Of a DNA stretch of 64,000 bases, positions 17,690-26,591 are shown one piece after another. Each line of letters opens with the position of its first letter. Within the stretch, counting starts at the first letter, position 1. The notes beneath the pieces were generated by a model. It searched no databases. It worked only from the letters and a program-made list of their open reading frames with translations, and had not been told where the DNA came from. A program made the position numbers and the translations under genes. Origin of the DNA: Candidatus Zhuqueibacterota bacterium. GTDB lineage: Bacteria; BS750m-G25. The DNA lies in NCBI GenBank assembly GCA_016783505.1, contig JADHWK010000007.1, positions 1 to 64,000 on the forward strand, given 5' to 3'.

Positions 17690-19036
17690 TTGCGTATTAT
17701 CCTTATCGGTGCCGGCGAAGTCGGGTCTTACTTAGCTGAGGTTTTATCCCAGGAAGGCCACGACGTCACAGTGATTGAAGAAGATCATGAGAACTGTCAG
17801 CGGATCGCCAATTTGTTGGATGTGCTGGTCATCGAGGGCAGTGGGGCCAGTAGCGAAAATCTGATGAGGGCGGGGGTTAAAGACACCGACATCATCATCG
17901 CCGTTTCCGCTGTTGACGAGATCAACATCGTCGCCTGCATGATGGCCCGGGAGTTCGGGGTGGCCACCAAGATAGCCCGCATCCGCAACCTTGAGTATTC
18001 CTCGGAAGGGGCGGTGCTGCCCCTTGAGAAAATTGGTATTGATCTGGTCATTCATCCTGAGCTGGAAGCCGCCAGAGAGATCCTGAGGCTGATCAAATAT
18101 TCTCAGGCCACTGACGTGTTGGAATTTGCCGGGGGAGCGGTGCAGATGGTGGGGGTTAAAGTTACCGATGATGCCCCGATCAAGGGAATGACGATGCGCG
18201 AGACGGCAGCCACCTTTCCCAAATTAACCTTTCGGACAGTGGCTATCAAACGTAATAAAAAGAGCCTCATCCCCCGGGGGGAGGATAAGTTCGAAGCGGG
18301 TGATCTGGTATATGTTATCTCCACCAAGGAATGTATCCCTGGGGTCTTCAGCATGGCCGGTCGGGCGGAAAAGGAGAGCAAGAACGTTATGATTTTAGGC
18401 GGGGGCAAGATCGGGCGTATGGTGGCCCAGGAGCTGGAAAAAGAAGGGGGTTACTTAGTCAAGCTGATCGAATCCAACCAGGAGAAATCACAATTAATCG
18501 CCGGCATGCTCAAGGATACCATGGTCATTCACGGGGACGGGCTGGACGTTGACCTCTTGGCCCAGGAAGGTATCGTTGACATGGATGTCTACATTGCCCT
18601 CACCGATGATGACGAGAGCAATATCGTATCCAGTCTGATGGCCAGCCACTTGCGAGTTCCCCGGACGATCACCTTGATCAGCAAGGGAGAATACCTGCCC
18701 ATCATCAATACCATCGGCCTGGACGTGGCCGTGAACAAGCGCATCATTACCGCCGGGGTGATCCTGAAATATGTCAGGCCGGGACGCATCGCTTCCATAG
18801 CCCGAGTAAAGGGGATCAATGCTGAGATTATCGAATTTGATCTGACTGAAAAGAAGGGTCTCGTCAATGTCCCTTTAAAAGATCTTCATTTTCCCCAGGG
18901 GATGATCGTGGGGGCTATACTCCACAATGGGGTGGTGGCGGTTCCCACCGGAGATGATCGGATGAGGGGGGGTGACCGGGCCATCGTATTCGCCCTGCCG
19001 GAAGCAGTAAAAAAAGTGGAAAAGATATTTCAATAG
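17690..19036 (+). CDS. trkA: Trk potassium uptake regulator TrkA
   Basis: Cytoplasmic NAD(H)-binding gating subunit of the Trk K+ transporter. The 448 residues form two tandem RCK modules. The first begins RIILIGAGEVGSYLAEVLSQEGHDVTVIE with a GxGxxG motif, and the second begins with VMILGGGKIGRMVAQELE near residue 232. Each is followed by a TrkA-C domain, the first around residues 140-220. The start is a TTG with GGGGGA upstream, and the next gene, trkH, follows after 16 bases. Potassium uptake is the first response to osmotic upshift, which fits the compatible-solute genes later in the window. Confidence 0.95.
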   Translation: MRIILIGAGEVGSYLAEVLSQEGHDVTVIEEDHENCQRIANLLDVLVIEGSGASSENLMRAGVKDTDIIIAVSAVDEINIVACMMAREFGVATKIARIRNLEYSSEGAVLPLEKIGIDLVIHPELEAAREILRLIKYSQATDVLEFAGGAVQMVGVKVTDDAPIKGMTMRETAATFPKLTFRTVAIKRNKKSLIPRGEDKFEAGDLVYVISTKECIPGVFSMAGRAEKESKNVMILGGGKIGRMVAQELEKEGGYLVKLIESNQEKSQLIAGMLKDTMVIHGDGLDVDLLAQEGIVDMDVYIALTDDDESNIVSSLMASHLRVPRTITLISKGEYLPIINTIGLDVAVNKRIITAGVILKYVRPGRIASIARVKGINAEIIEFDLTEKKGLVNVPLKDLHFPQGMIVGAILHNGVVAVPTGDDRMRGGDRAIVFALPEAVKKVEKIFQ

Positions 19037-19052
19037 GGATCCCTTCTCCGGT

Positions 19053-20498
19053 ATGAACGTTAACAAAGTCCTGCACACCCTCGGGTTTCTACTCATCTTC
19101 CTCGCCCTATTTATGATCCTGCCTTTGTTCTTCTCCCTTTACTATAAAGACGGGGATCATTTTGCAATTTTGCTTTCCGCAGGAATAACAGCTACCTGCG
19201 GTTTTTTGTTATGGGCTCTCACTCCTGGGGAAAAAGAGCTTTCTGTCCGGGACAGCTTCGCTATCGTCACCTTAGGCTGGATTGCCATGGCCTGCTTCGG
19301 CACCCTGCCCTATCTCCTTTCGGGGACGTTATCCTCCTTTACCAACGCTCTGTTCGAGTCTATGTCGGGGTTTACCACCACCGGGGCTACCATCCTTCAG
19401 AATATTGAAGCTCTGCCCCACGGGGTGCTCTTCTGGCGCAGCCTCACCCACTGGATCGGGGGGATGGGCATCATCGTCCTCTCATTGGCCATCCTGCCCC
19501 TGCTGGGGGTGGGGGGGATGCAGCTCTTCCAGGCCGAGGTTCCTGGGTTGGTGATGGATAAGATCAGTCCCCGCATCCAGCAGACGGCCAAGATCCTGTG
19601 GGGGGTCTACCTGCTGTTGACTGTCCTGGAAACGGCCCTCCTGTTTTTCGGCGGGATGTCCCTTTTCGACGCCCTGTGTCATACATTCGGCACCCTGGCA
19701 ACGGGGGGGTTCTCCACAAAAAATGCCTCCATCGGTCATTTTGGGAGCGCTTACATTCACTATGTTATCATTATCTTCATGCTGATAGCGGGCGCCAACT
19801 TTGCCCTTCACTACCGTGCCCTGATGGGTAACTTCAGGAGCTATCTCAAAGACCGAGAATTTAATTTCTATATAGGAATGATCGTGGCAGCCTTTTTAAT
19901 TGTGACCCTCTTTAATTACCACGGACATCATTATTCCAGTCTTCCTGAGGTCATTCGAAAGTCCCTGTTTCAGGTCGTATCCATTCAGACCACCACTGGA
20001 TATGTGATCGCCGATTTTGAACAATGGTCAATTCTCTGTCAGTTTTTACTGCTCACCTTGATGTTTGTGGGGGGCTGCGCTGGTTCTACGGGTGGGGCCA
20101 TGAAGGTGATGCGGATTATGTTGCTCCTTCGCCACGGATTGCGGGAGCTCAAGCGGCTCATCCACCCCCGGGCTGTTCTTCCGTTACGCATCGGGGAGAA
20201 GGTCATCCCCGACGGGGCCGTGACCAATATCCTAGGTTTTTTCTTTCTCTATATGTTAATTTTTGTCCTCGCTACCCTATTGATGGCCTCGCTGGGTTTA
20301 GACCTGGTCAGTGCCATCGCCTCGGTGGCGGCCACCATCGGGAACATCGGTCCCGGTTTGGGGTCAGTGGGGCCTACGGACAACTATGCCCACATCCCGT
20401 TGCTGGGAAAATGGATTCTGCTGTCCTGTATGTTACTGGGAAGGCTTGAGATTTATACGGTGTTAATCATCTTCAGTAGTAGCTTTTGGAAGAAATAG
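19053..20498 (+). CDS. trkH: Trk potassium uptake membrane subunit TrkH
   Basis: The K+-conducting membrane subunit, 481 residues with the repeated membrane-pore-membrane layout of the Trk/Ktr/HKT family. Selectivity-filter-like loops appear at FESMSGFTTTGATI, HTFGTLATGGFSTKN, QVVSIQTTTGYVI and ATIGNIGPGLGSVGP, each with the key glycine. Other family motifs are LTHWIGGMGIIVL and GGCAGSTGGAMKVMR. It follows trkA directly and forms a two-gene operon. Nothing unusual is visible. Confidence 0.95.
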   Translation: MNVNKVLHTLGFLLIFLALFMILPLFFSLYYKDGDHFAILLSAGITATCGFLLWALTPGEKELSVRDSFAIVTLGWIAMACFGTLPYLLSGTLSSFTNALFESMSGFTTTGATILQNIEALPHGVLFWRSLTHWIGGMGIIVLSLAILPLLGVGGMQLFQAEVPGLVMDKISPRIQQTAKILWGVYLLLTVLETALLFFGGMSLFDALCHTFGTLATGGFSTKNASIGHFGSAYIHYVIIIFMLIAGANFALHYRALMGNFRSYLKDREFNFYIGMIVAAFLIVTLFNYHGHHYSSLPEVIRKSLFQVVSIQTTTGYVIADFEQWSILCQFLLLTLMFVGGCAGSTGGAMKVMRIMLLLRHGLRELKRLIHPRAVLPLRIGEKVIPDGAVTNILGFFFLYMLIFVLATLLMASLGLDLVSAIASVAATIGNIGPGLGSVGPTDNYAHIPLLGKWILLSCMLLGRLEIYTVLIIFSSSFWKK

Positions 20499-20551
20499 AA
20501 TGTTTTTTGGTCCCGATAAATAAAAAAAGAAAGACAAACCCTAAAAAATAC

Positions 20552-20580
20552 TTGACTTTTTCTGAAAAATTTCCTATTTT
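20552..20580 (+). promoter_or_regulatory. Sigma-70-like promoter
   Basis: TTGACT at 20552-20557 and TATTTT at 20575-20580 are separated by exactly 17 bases, 48 bases before the start of the small acidic exported protein. A near twin precedes the PerR gene at 32321. Confidence 0.6.
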
Positions 20581-20627
20581 ATCTTTGAGATTAATAAATA
20601 AGATTTATTAATTTAGGAGGGTGAGAG

Positions 20628-20927
20628 ATGAGGGGAAAGGTATTTGTTCTCGGTCTGGCGCTGACGGTTTTGATGGCCTTCTGCCTGGCTTCTGTATCCT
20701 TTGGGATTAGCAAGAAACCCAAGGAGGAAGCTCCACCGCCTGTCGAAGAAGTCTCCCCGGCGATAGAAGAACCTGCTCCGATTGAGGAGGTAAAGGAAGC
20801 AGAGGTTGTCCCCGAGGAAGAAGTTGCACCTGCTGAGACCACCGCTGTGGAGGTGGAAGAAGAAGTAGAGAAGGAAGAACCAGAGGAGGAGGGGGTAGAA
20901 AAAGAAGAGGCTCCCCCTGAAGAATAA
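20628..20927 (+). CDS. Small exported Glu/Pro-rich acidic protein
   Basis: A 99-residue protein with a signal peptide (MRGKVFVLGLALTVLMAFCL then ASVSFG) and a mature part made almost wholly of E, P, A and V. It contains repeated EE(A/V)xP and VEEE(V/E) units and has a very low predicted isoelectric point. No catalytic motif or family is recognised. The gene has its own promoter, a strong ribosome site (AGGAGGG) and a terminator, so it is a monocistronic, deliberately expressed gene. Possible roles include a cation-binding or spacer protein in the periplasm; this is speculation. Confidence 0.7.
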   Translation: MRGKVFVLGLALTVLMAFCLASVSFGISKKPKEEAPPPVEEVSPAIEEPAPIEEVKEAEVVPEEEVAPAETTAVEVEEEVEKEEPEEEGVEKEEAPPEE

Positions 20928-20977
20928 CCAAATTTTCCACCGGTTATAGGACGGAAAAAGATTTGGTCACCACTAAG

Positions 20978-21007
20978 AACCCACCCTACCCAGGGGTGGG
21001 TTTTTTA
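20978..21007 (+). terminator. Rho-independent terminator
   Basis: AACCCACCC pairs with GGGTGGGTT around a short loop and is followed by a run of T. It ends the transcript of the small acidic protein and insulates the hydrogenase operon. Confidence 0.85.
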
Positions 21008-21121
21008 TTTCAAAATTAACTGACTTTTTGGTTGATTATTTGGTTCCTAAACGTTAAATTAATAAAAAAGAACTGATAAGCCGATTAGGTTCGGTGGAAT
21101 TGTGAAGAAGGAGTGCGGGTT

Positions 21122-22159
21122 ATGCGGGTTTTGAAGATGCAGAAGGAAAATCTGATGGTATTCTTAGAGTCCATCCGTGGGTTTGGGGAACTCTGGGGAG
21201 TGGTGGACAAAGGGAATAGGTTTGTCTTTGATAAGTTGGATGACCTCTCCGACTATGATTTTAAACCCCGAAAGCCCATGATTCCCCCTAAGTTGTTTAT
21301 GCATCCACCAAAATTTTCCATGTTCCGCTTCAATGAAAAGGGATATGAGGCCGAACTTGAGGAAATTCCCAACCGAGTAATCTTCGGTGTTCTCCCATGT
21401 GATATTCACGGGCTTCTAATTTTGGATAGGCTCTTTGGGGCAGAACCGCCTGATCCTTACTATATGAAGCGAAGGGAAAAAACCATCATACTGGGCCTTT
21501 CATGCGTTCCAGGTGATACCTGTTTGGCTAAAGCGACCAACACCCATGTGGTGGAAGAGGGATTTGATCTTTTCTTCAGCGATCTCGATGATTATTACTT
21601 GGTCTGGGTAGGGTCAAGTAAAGGGGATGATCTGGTGAGGGTTCAGCCTGATCTCTTCGAGGAGAAATTGGAATATAAGGATCTGGAAAAATTTATCGAA
21701 TGGAAGAAGGACAGGGATTCCTGCTACCCAGTAGATTTCGATTTTACCGCTATGCCCGACATCATGGAGCTGAGCTACAACAGTCCGGTCTGGGAGAAGA
21801 TCGGCGAAAAGTGCCTCGCCTGCGGCTCGTGCACCATGGTCTGTCCTACCTGCAACTGTTACGATGTGGTTGACAGGCTGGCCCTGGGAAAATTTGAGGG
21901 AATACGGGAAAGACATTGGGATTCCTGTATGTATAAGGAATATTCTATGGTGGCCGTCGGACACAATTTCAGGGAGGCCAGATCTCAGAGATTGAAGCTC
22001 TGGTATACCCATAAACTCCAGGGCTTCATCGGGCAGTTTGGAAAACCCAGCTGCGTGGGCTGTGGACGCTGTGTAGAAACCTGTCCCGTGGACATCAATG
22101 TGGTTACGGTGGCAAAGGCACTGAAGGGTGAACCAGTAGAAGCATTTTGGAATCGATAG
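21122..22159 (+). CDS. hydB: Sulfhydrogenase/NiFe hydrogenase iron-sulfur subunit beta
   Basis: Electron-transfer subunit of a soluble group 3b NiFe hydrogenase, about 345 residues. Two four-cysteine clusters are visible. The first is CLACGSCTMVCPTCNC at about residues 231-246. The second is CVGCGRCVETCP at about 311-322. Together they match the two [4Fe-4S] sites of HydB. I prefer the ATG at 21122 over a GTG nine bases earlier because AAGGAG lies at the right distance from it. The order of this and the next three genes (beta, gamma, delta, alpha) is that of hydBGDA in Pyrococcus. The complex reversibly couples H2 to NAD(P). Confidence 0.9.
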   Translation: MRVLKMQKENLMVFLESIRGFGELWGVVDKGNRFVFDKLDDLSDYDFKPRKPMIPPKLFMHPPKFSMFRFNEKGYEAELEEIPNRVIFGVLPCDIHGLLILDRLFGAEPPDPYYMKRREKTIILGLSCVPGDTCLAKATNTHVVEEGFDLFFSDLDDYYLVWVGSSKGDDLVRVQPDLFEEKLEYKDLEKFIEWKKDRDSCYPVDFDFTAMPDIMELSYNSPVWEKIGEKCLACGSCTMVCPTCNCYDVVDRLALGKFEGIRERHWDSCMYKEYSMVAVGHNFREARSQRLKLWYTHKLQGFIGQFGKPSCVGCGRCVETCPVDINVVTVAKALKGEPVEAFWNR

Positions 22160-22361
22160 AAAGTCCATTTTGCCAGGATTTAGTGGTAATCATCAAGTGA
22201 GAGAGTTGTCGAATTCTGTGATTCGGGGTTACTCGTTTACGGGTTTATTATAAAACGCTAAAGCGGCAACTCTGTAAAAAAGAACGATAGCAACATTTAA
22301 TTTAACAGTGCCGAATTTTAGCAGCAAGAATTCGGGAATAATCAAAATAGGAAGGGTTCCA

Positions 22362-23213
22362 ATGCGTGAAGTGGTGAAAGAAGAGAATCCTTTTATTCCA
22401 GAACCCATGAGAATTGTCAGAAGATATAATCTTATTGATGATGTCAAGCTATTTCAGGTGAGGGCCGTTGATATGGAAAGGGCCTTAACCCTGCGTTATC
22501 TTCCGGGCCAGTTCATGATGATCTCCATCGCCGGGGTGGGTGAAGCCCCCTTCTCAATTTCCTCTACCCCTTCCCGGCCGGGACTATTGGAATTCTGCAT
22601 CCGGGAGGTGGGGTCGGTGACCCAGGCGTTATTCAAGTTAAAAGAAAACGCCCAGATTGGGATACGAGGCCCCTATGGAAATGGGTTTCCTATTGAAAAA
22701 ATGGTGGGACACGACCTGATCATTGTGATGGGGGGATTGGGAGTAGCTCCGCTTCGCTCCCTTCTGTATTATGCCCTGGACAATAGGAATCAGTTTGGAA
22801 AGGTCTACCTGCTGTACGGGGCTAAGCGTCCCGCCGAGATGCTTTTCAGGGAAGAGTTTTTAGCCCTGAGGGAAAGGGACGATCTCGAATGTCTGTTGAC
22901 AGTGGACCAGGATGACACCAGGGACTGGCCGTGTCATACGGGACTGGTGACCAGTCTTTTCCAATATGTGAAGGGAATTGATCCCCATAAAACCTACGCC
23001 GCCATCTGCGGGCCGCCAGTCATGTATAAATTCGTCATAGGCCAGTTTCTGAAATTCAATATTCCCAAACACCAAATCCTCATGAATCTGGAGCGAAGGA
23101 TGAGGTGTGGTGTGGGAAAGTGCGGGCACTGCGTTATTGAGTATATCTACACATGTCTCGATGGGCCCGTCTTTTCCTATTGGGATGTCATCCACATGAA
23201 GGAGTTAATTTGA
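22362..23213 (+). CDS. hydG: Sulfhydrogenase FAD/NAD(P)-binding subunit gamma
   Basis: Ferredoxin-NADP reductase-like diaphorase subunit of the hydrogenase, 283 residues. LRYLPGQFMMISIAGVGEAP and FSISSTP bind FAD, GPYGNGFPIEKMVGHDLIIV leads into the nucleotide-binding domain, and ICGPPVMYKFV follows. The C-terminal [2Fe-2S] site is RCGVGKCGHC plus a cysteine eight residues later (C249, C254, C257, C265). The ATG at 22362 has AGGAAGGG upstream and gives the usual family length. A 202-base gap with small inverted repeats (for example CGAAT/ATTCG near 22210-22225) separates it from hydB. Confidence 0.9.
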   Translation: MREVVKEENPFIPEPMRIVRRYNLIDDVKLFQVRAVDMERALTLRYLPGQFMMISIAGVGEAPFSISSTPSRPGLLEFCIREVGSVTQALFKLKENAQIGIRGPYGNGFPIEKMVGHDLIIVMGGLGVAPLRSLLYYALDNRNQFGKVYLLYGAKRPAEMLFREEFLALRERDDLECLLTVDQDDTRDWPCHTGLVTSLFQYVKGIDPHKTYAAICGPPVMYKFVIGQFLKFNIPKHQILMNLERRMRCGVGKCGHCVIEYIYTCLDGPVFSYWDVIHMKELI

Positions 23214-23547
23214 CGTCTCGGAATTTCTAAAAAAGGGTTTTAAAGTAGATTAGAATGTCAGCAAATCAGTAAGAAGAAAATCAGATTATCAGTTTATCAG
23301 ATTTTATCCTGTCCCCCTGGCCGTAGCCCGGCCACGGGCAGGCAAGATCGTTTCCCCCTGGCCGGGCAGGCAAGACCCTTCGGGCCGAATGTTCTGATCA
23401 ACTGATCAGTCCGGCGCCTGACGGATATTCCTCCAACTGACCCACCTGCCAAGGTTTAGCGGGCAGGTATCCTGATCACTTGATATACTTATTTCCATCA
23501 TTTCACCATTCCATTGTTCCAGTTGCCCCGAAGGGGGTAAGTTCACT
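23214..23547. repeat. Repeat-rich spacer inside the hydrogenase operon
   Basis: 334 bases without a gene. It contains repeated TATCAG units near 23282-23306 and CTGGCCG/GGCAGGCAAG repeats near 23318-23375. A palindrome TGATCAACTGATCA lies near 23394, followed by one GGCGCC-family copy. A stem ACCTGCC/GGCAGGT lies near 23441-23469. These are the same kinds of short repeats found in other gaps, apparently inserted between two genes that are normally adjacent. Confidence 0.7.
23406..23425. repeat. GGCGCC palindrome family, copy 2
   Basis: Sequence TCAGTCCGGCGCCTGACGGA, a variant with two mismatches to the perfect palindrome at 50051. It is the only copy located inside an apparent operon. Confidence 0.7.
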
Positions 23548-24312
23548 ATGGATAAAATAGGATTGTATAGTTTTACGGGCTGTGCTGGTGAGCTGCTCAC
23601 CATTCTTCACTCAGAGGACGAACTCCTCGACTTCTTTGGTTGCGCCGAAGTAAAATTCTTCCTCATGGCTCAGAGTAACAATGAAGAGGTCAATCTGGAC
23701 ATCGCTTTGGTGGAGGGTTCCATCACCACCGACGAGCAGACCGAAAAACTCAGGGGGTTGAGAGCCCGATCCAAGACGCTGGTGGCCATGGGCATCTGTG
23801 CCTGCTTTGGGGGCATCCAGGCCATGAGACGGGGCGATGGGGGCTGGGAGAAACGTTTCAAAAAGATCTACGGTGAGGCGTTGCTTGAAGTTGACAAGCC
23901 TTTCGAGTCTCAACCCTTAGATGCCTTGATCAAGGTTGACCATTACATTCCGGGCTGTCCTATGGACAAGGGACAGTTCTTCTCCGCCCTGACGAGACTT
24001 CTCAACGGCAATCCCCCATCCCTTTACAGATTTCCGGTGTGTAATGAGTGTAAGTGGCGGGGAAACGAGTGTCTGCTCCTGAAGAACATTCCCTGCCTGG
24101 GGCCACTCACGGCTGGCGGCTGCAACGCCATATGTCCATCGTATAGCCTTCCCTGCGTTGGTTGCTGGGGTCCCGTTGAGGAGGCCAATGTGGCCTCGGA
24201 GTATCAACTCCTGCAAGAAAAAGGATTTTCAGGGGATGTAGTCACCAGAAGGATGAAAACCTTTGGTGGGGTGCGAATGGCTCAACTCATCAAAGATGTG
24301 AAAAAAGTATAA
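23548..24312 (+). CDS. hydD: Sulfhydrogenase/NiFe hydrogenase small subunit delta
   Basis: Small subunit carrying iron-sulfur clusters between the NiFe site and the diaphorase, 254 residues. Recognisable parts are VALVEGSITTDEQTEKL, GICACFGGIQAMRRGDGG and HYIPGCPMDKGQF. A cysteine-rich tail follows (CNECKWRGNEC, CLGPLTAGGCNAICPSY, CVGCWGP). The N-terminal proximal-cluster motif, normally C-x-x-C, reads FTGCAGELL, so the second position is glutamate (C12, E15). The gene starts after a repeat-rich spacer with a GGGGG ribosome site and is one base from hydA. Confidence 0.88.
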   Translation: MDKIGLYSFTGCAGELLTILHSEDELLDFFGCAEVKFFLMAQSNNEEVNLDIALVEGSITTDEQTEKLRGLRARSKTLVAMGICACFGGIQAMRRGDGGWEKRFKKIYGEALLEVDKPFESQPLDALIKVDHYIPGCPMDKGQFFSALTRLLNGNPPSLYRFPVCNECKWRGNECLLLKNIPCLGPLTAGGCNAICPSYSLPCVGCWGPVEEANVASEYQLLQEKGFSGDVVTRRMKTFGGVRMAQLIKDVKKV

Positions 24313-24313
24313 A

Positions 24314-25597
24314 ATGAAGACGATTACCATTGATTCATTGGCCAGGGTTGAAGGCCACGGTGGGATTACGGTTGAAGTGGAAGATGGGCGGGTCAGGGGC
24401 GTCCGGGTTAACATTCACGAGGGGCCGAGATTGATCGAGGCTTTGGTGGTGGGTAAAACGCCGGAGGAGGATCTCAATATTGTCCCCAGAATCTGTGCCA
24501 TATGCACGCTCTCCCATAAATATGCGGCTCTGAGGGGATTGGAGAAGGCTCTGGGCATCGAGGCCCCATGGAAGGCAAAGCTAACCCGGGATCTGATGCT
24601 TCTGGGTGAGATCATGGAGAGTCATTCACTACATATTTTCCTTCTATCTCTTCCTGATTTTCTGGGATATCCTTCAGCCATTGCCATGAGTGACCGATAT
24701 GCGGAAGAAGTGAAGCGGGGTCTTGAACTAAAGCAATTTGCCCACCGCGTGATGGAGATCACCAGTGCCAGGATGATCCACGGGGAAAATCCCATCATCG
24801 GCGGCTTCGGACGGTATCCCACCGATGCTGAACTCTCAGGGATAAAGGAATCCGCTCAAGAACTCGTGGGAGAGGCCGAAAGGGGTATTGAGCTCTTGGC
24901 TTCGTTGGATTATCCCTCCTTTATGGAAGAAGAGACAGTTTTCATGGCTCTCAATCCTCCGGACGACCATTATGGCTTTGTGGGTGATGGGGTTTTGATA
25001 TCCACGGGCGAGGAGAGAAGCGTCGAAGAGTACCGGGAGCTCACCCAGGAGCGGGTCGTTCCTCATTCGTTTGCCAAGCGATCAAGGTATAATGGGAGAA
25101 GTTTTACCGTTGGTGCCCTCGGCCGAATGATTCTGGTGGGGGAGAGGTTGACGGGAAGGACGGGGGAATATTTCAAGAAGCTTTATAACCAACGCTGGAA
25201 GAAAAACCCACTTTTCAATAATCTGGCCCAGGCGATTGAGATCCTCTATTGTCTTGAGAACATCCCTGAGCTCGTTGACGAGATTGTCAAACTCGAAGAC
25301 CCACCTATCGCCAACCCCCCCAGGACAGACGGTGAGGCTACCGGTGCGGTAGAGGCACCCCGGGGTACCCTTTACCACCACTATAAAATAGAGGATGGGC
25401 TGATCTCAGAGGCGGATATCGTGACACCCACCGCCCAAAATCTGGACGATATCGAAAAATATATCGGGATAGCTGCTGAGAAGTTGATATCCCAGGGAGA
25501 AGGAAGTAACCTTGAACTCGGGCTTGAGATGGTGGCCAGGGCCTACGATCCCTGCATCAGCTGTTCTGCCCACCTGGTCAAAGTAGAGAGAAGGTAA
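24314..25597 (+). CDS. hydA: Sulfhydrogenase/NiFe hydrogenase large subunit alpha
   Basis: Catalytic subunit holding the NiFe(CN)2CO site. Both cysteine pairs are present: RICAICTLSH at residues 59-68 (C61, C64, H68) and DPCISCSAH at residues 412-420 (C414, C417). A seven-residue tail (LVKVERR) follows the final histidine and is the expected substrate of the maturation protease encoded next. LARVEGHGGITVEV at the N-terminus is typical. The 427-residue length and the motif spacing fit group 3b bidirectional hydrogenases, which can also reduce sulfur in some organisms. Confidence 0.93.
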   Translation: MKTITIDSLARVEGHGGITVEVEDGRVRGVRVNIHEGPRLIEALVVGKTPEEDLNIVPRICAICTLSHKYAALRGLEKALGIEAPWKAKLTRDLMLLGEIMESHSLHIFLLSLPDFLGYPSAIAMSDRYAEEVKRGLELKQFAHRVMEITSARMIHGENPIIGGFGRYPTDAELSGIKESAQELVGEAERGIELLASLDYPSFMEEETVFMALNPPDDHYGFVGDGVLISTGEERSVEEYRELTQERVVPHSFAKRSRYNGRSFTVGALGRMILVGERLTGRTGEYFKKLYNQRWKKNPLFNNLAQAIEILYCLENIPELVDEIVKLEDPPIANPPRTDGEATGAVEAPRGTLYHHYKIEDGLISEADIVTPTAQNLDDIEKYIGIAAEKLISQGEGSNLELGLEMVARAYDPCISCSAHLVKVERR

Positions 25598-25599
25598 AA

Positions 25600-26100
25600 T
25601 TGAAGGGCCTTAACCGGAGCCTGAAAGAGCTCGTTGATTCCAGGTTATTTGTCCTTATAGGACTTGGTAATCCTGATCGGGGCGATGATGTGATGGGGGT
25701 TTGGGTCGCTAAAAAGCTGAAAAATCTGGCCCCGAAAAGGGTTTTCGAGGAAGATGAAGGGATTGAGGGGATAATTCTTGACATTCTAAAGAGGGGGGAT
25801 GTCGGAATGATTCTCTTCCTGGATACAGTGGATTTTGGGGGCCACCCCGGGGAGCTGCGACTATTCTCTCGGGAGAACCTTTCACCCTCTATCATTTCCA
25901 CCCACAAGATACCCTTAAGACCCCTGATGGAACTTCTTGGAAAAAAGGGGAAGGAGAGCTATCTTTTGGGCGTTCAGCCCCGCACCTTGGATTTTGGTTC
26001 AGAGATGTCAGATGTGGTTGAAGAAATCTCGAAAGACCTGATTTCTCATCTATCGCAGGTTATAATAGGGAAGAGAAAGAAAGAAGGGGATGGAACCTAA
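25600..26100 (+). CDS. Hydrogenase maturation protease (HyaD/HycI family)
   Basis: Nickel-dependent endopeptidase that removes the C-terminal tail of the hydrogenase large subunit after metal insertion. The 166-residue protein begins with LFVLIGLGNPDRGDDVMGVW, where the acidic residue after the GNP motif is a nickel ligand. LFLDTVDFGGHPGELRLF holds the second ligand aspartate, and STHKIPL the histidine. The start is a TTG two bases after the hydA stop. Immediate linkage to hydA supports the substrate assignment. Confidence 0.9.
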   Translation: MKGLNRSLKELVDSRLFVLIGLGNPDRGDDVMGVWVAKKLKNLAPKRVFEEDEGIEGIILDILKRGDVGMILFLDTVDFGGHPGELRLFSRENLSPSIISTHKIPLRPLMELLGKKGKESYLLGVQPRTLDFGSEMSDVVEEISKDLISHLSQVIIGKRKKEGDGT

Positions 26101-26183
26101 TTTAGGTTTCAAGATAAAAGAAGTTTTTGCCTATGGATTTTTAAAACTGGTAGCGGAGATTGGAATGTGGTAATGGGTGGGTA

Positions 26184-26564
26184 ATGAGAGTAGTTTTTTT
26201 ATGCGAGGAGAACGCCTGTCGCAGTCAACTGGCTGAGGCACTGGCTAAAAGGATGTTTACTGATGTTGGGACAGAATTTGCCAGCGCCGGAACGCATCCT
26301 GCCCCAGAGGTTGACCACCGGGTCCTTAAGGTGTTGCAAGAAGAAGGGATAAACTGGCAAGGCAGGCCTCAATCCCTCGATCAGATAGGAAAACCGGACA
26401 TCGTTGTCACCATGGGCTGTGACGTGGTCTGTCCCTATATTTCAGGACTGAAAACGATTGAATGGGATCTTCCGAATCCGAGGGGAAAACCAATAGAAAA
26501 ATATCGGCAACTAAAACGAATTATTAAAGACAGGCTTTTGGAATTGCGGGAATTTAATTTTTAA
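26184..26564 (+). CDS. ArsC-type arsenate reductase / low-molecular-weight phosphatase family
   Basis: A 126-residue protein with the P-loop CX5RS at its start (VVFLCEENACRSQLAEALA, C7 to R13). MGCDVVCPYISG carries the extra cysteine pair, and EWDLPNPRG the general-acid region. The extra cysteines resemble thioredoxin-coupled arsenate reductases of the pI258 type rather than true tyrosine phosphatases. It would reduce arsenate to arsenite in the cytoplasm. I prefer the ATG at 26184 to an upstream TTG because the conserved strand begins right after it. It heads the redox-defence gene group. Confidence 0.78.
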   Translation: MRVVFLCEENACRSQLAEALAKRMFTDVGTEFASAGTHPAPEVDHRVLKVLQEEGINWQGRPQSLDQIGKPDIVVTMGCDVVCPYISGLKTIEWDLPNPRGKPIEKYRQLKRIIKDRLLELREFNF

Positions 26565-26591
26565 CCTATTCAGGGAAAGGAGGTGAGCAAA

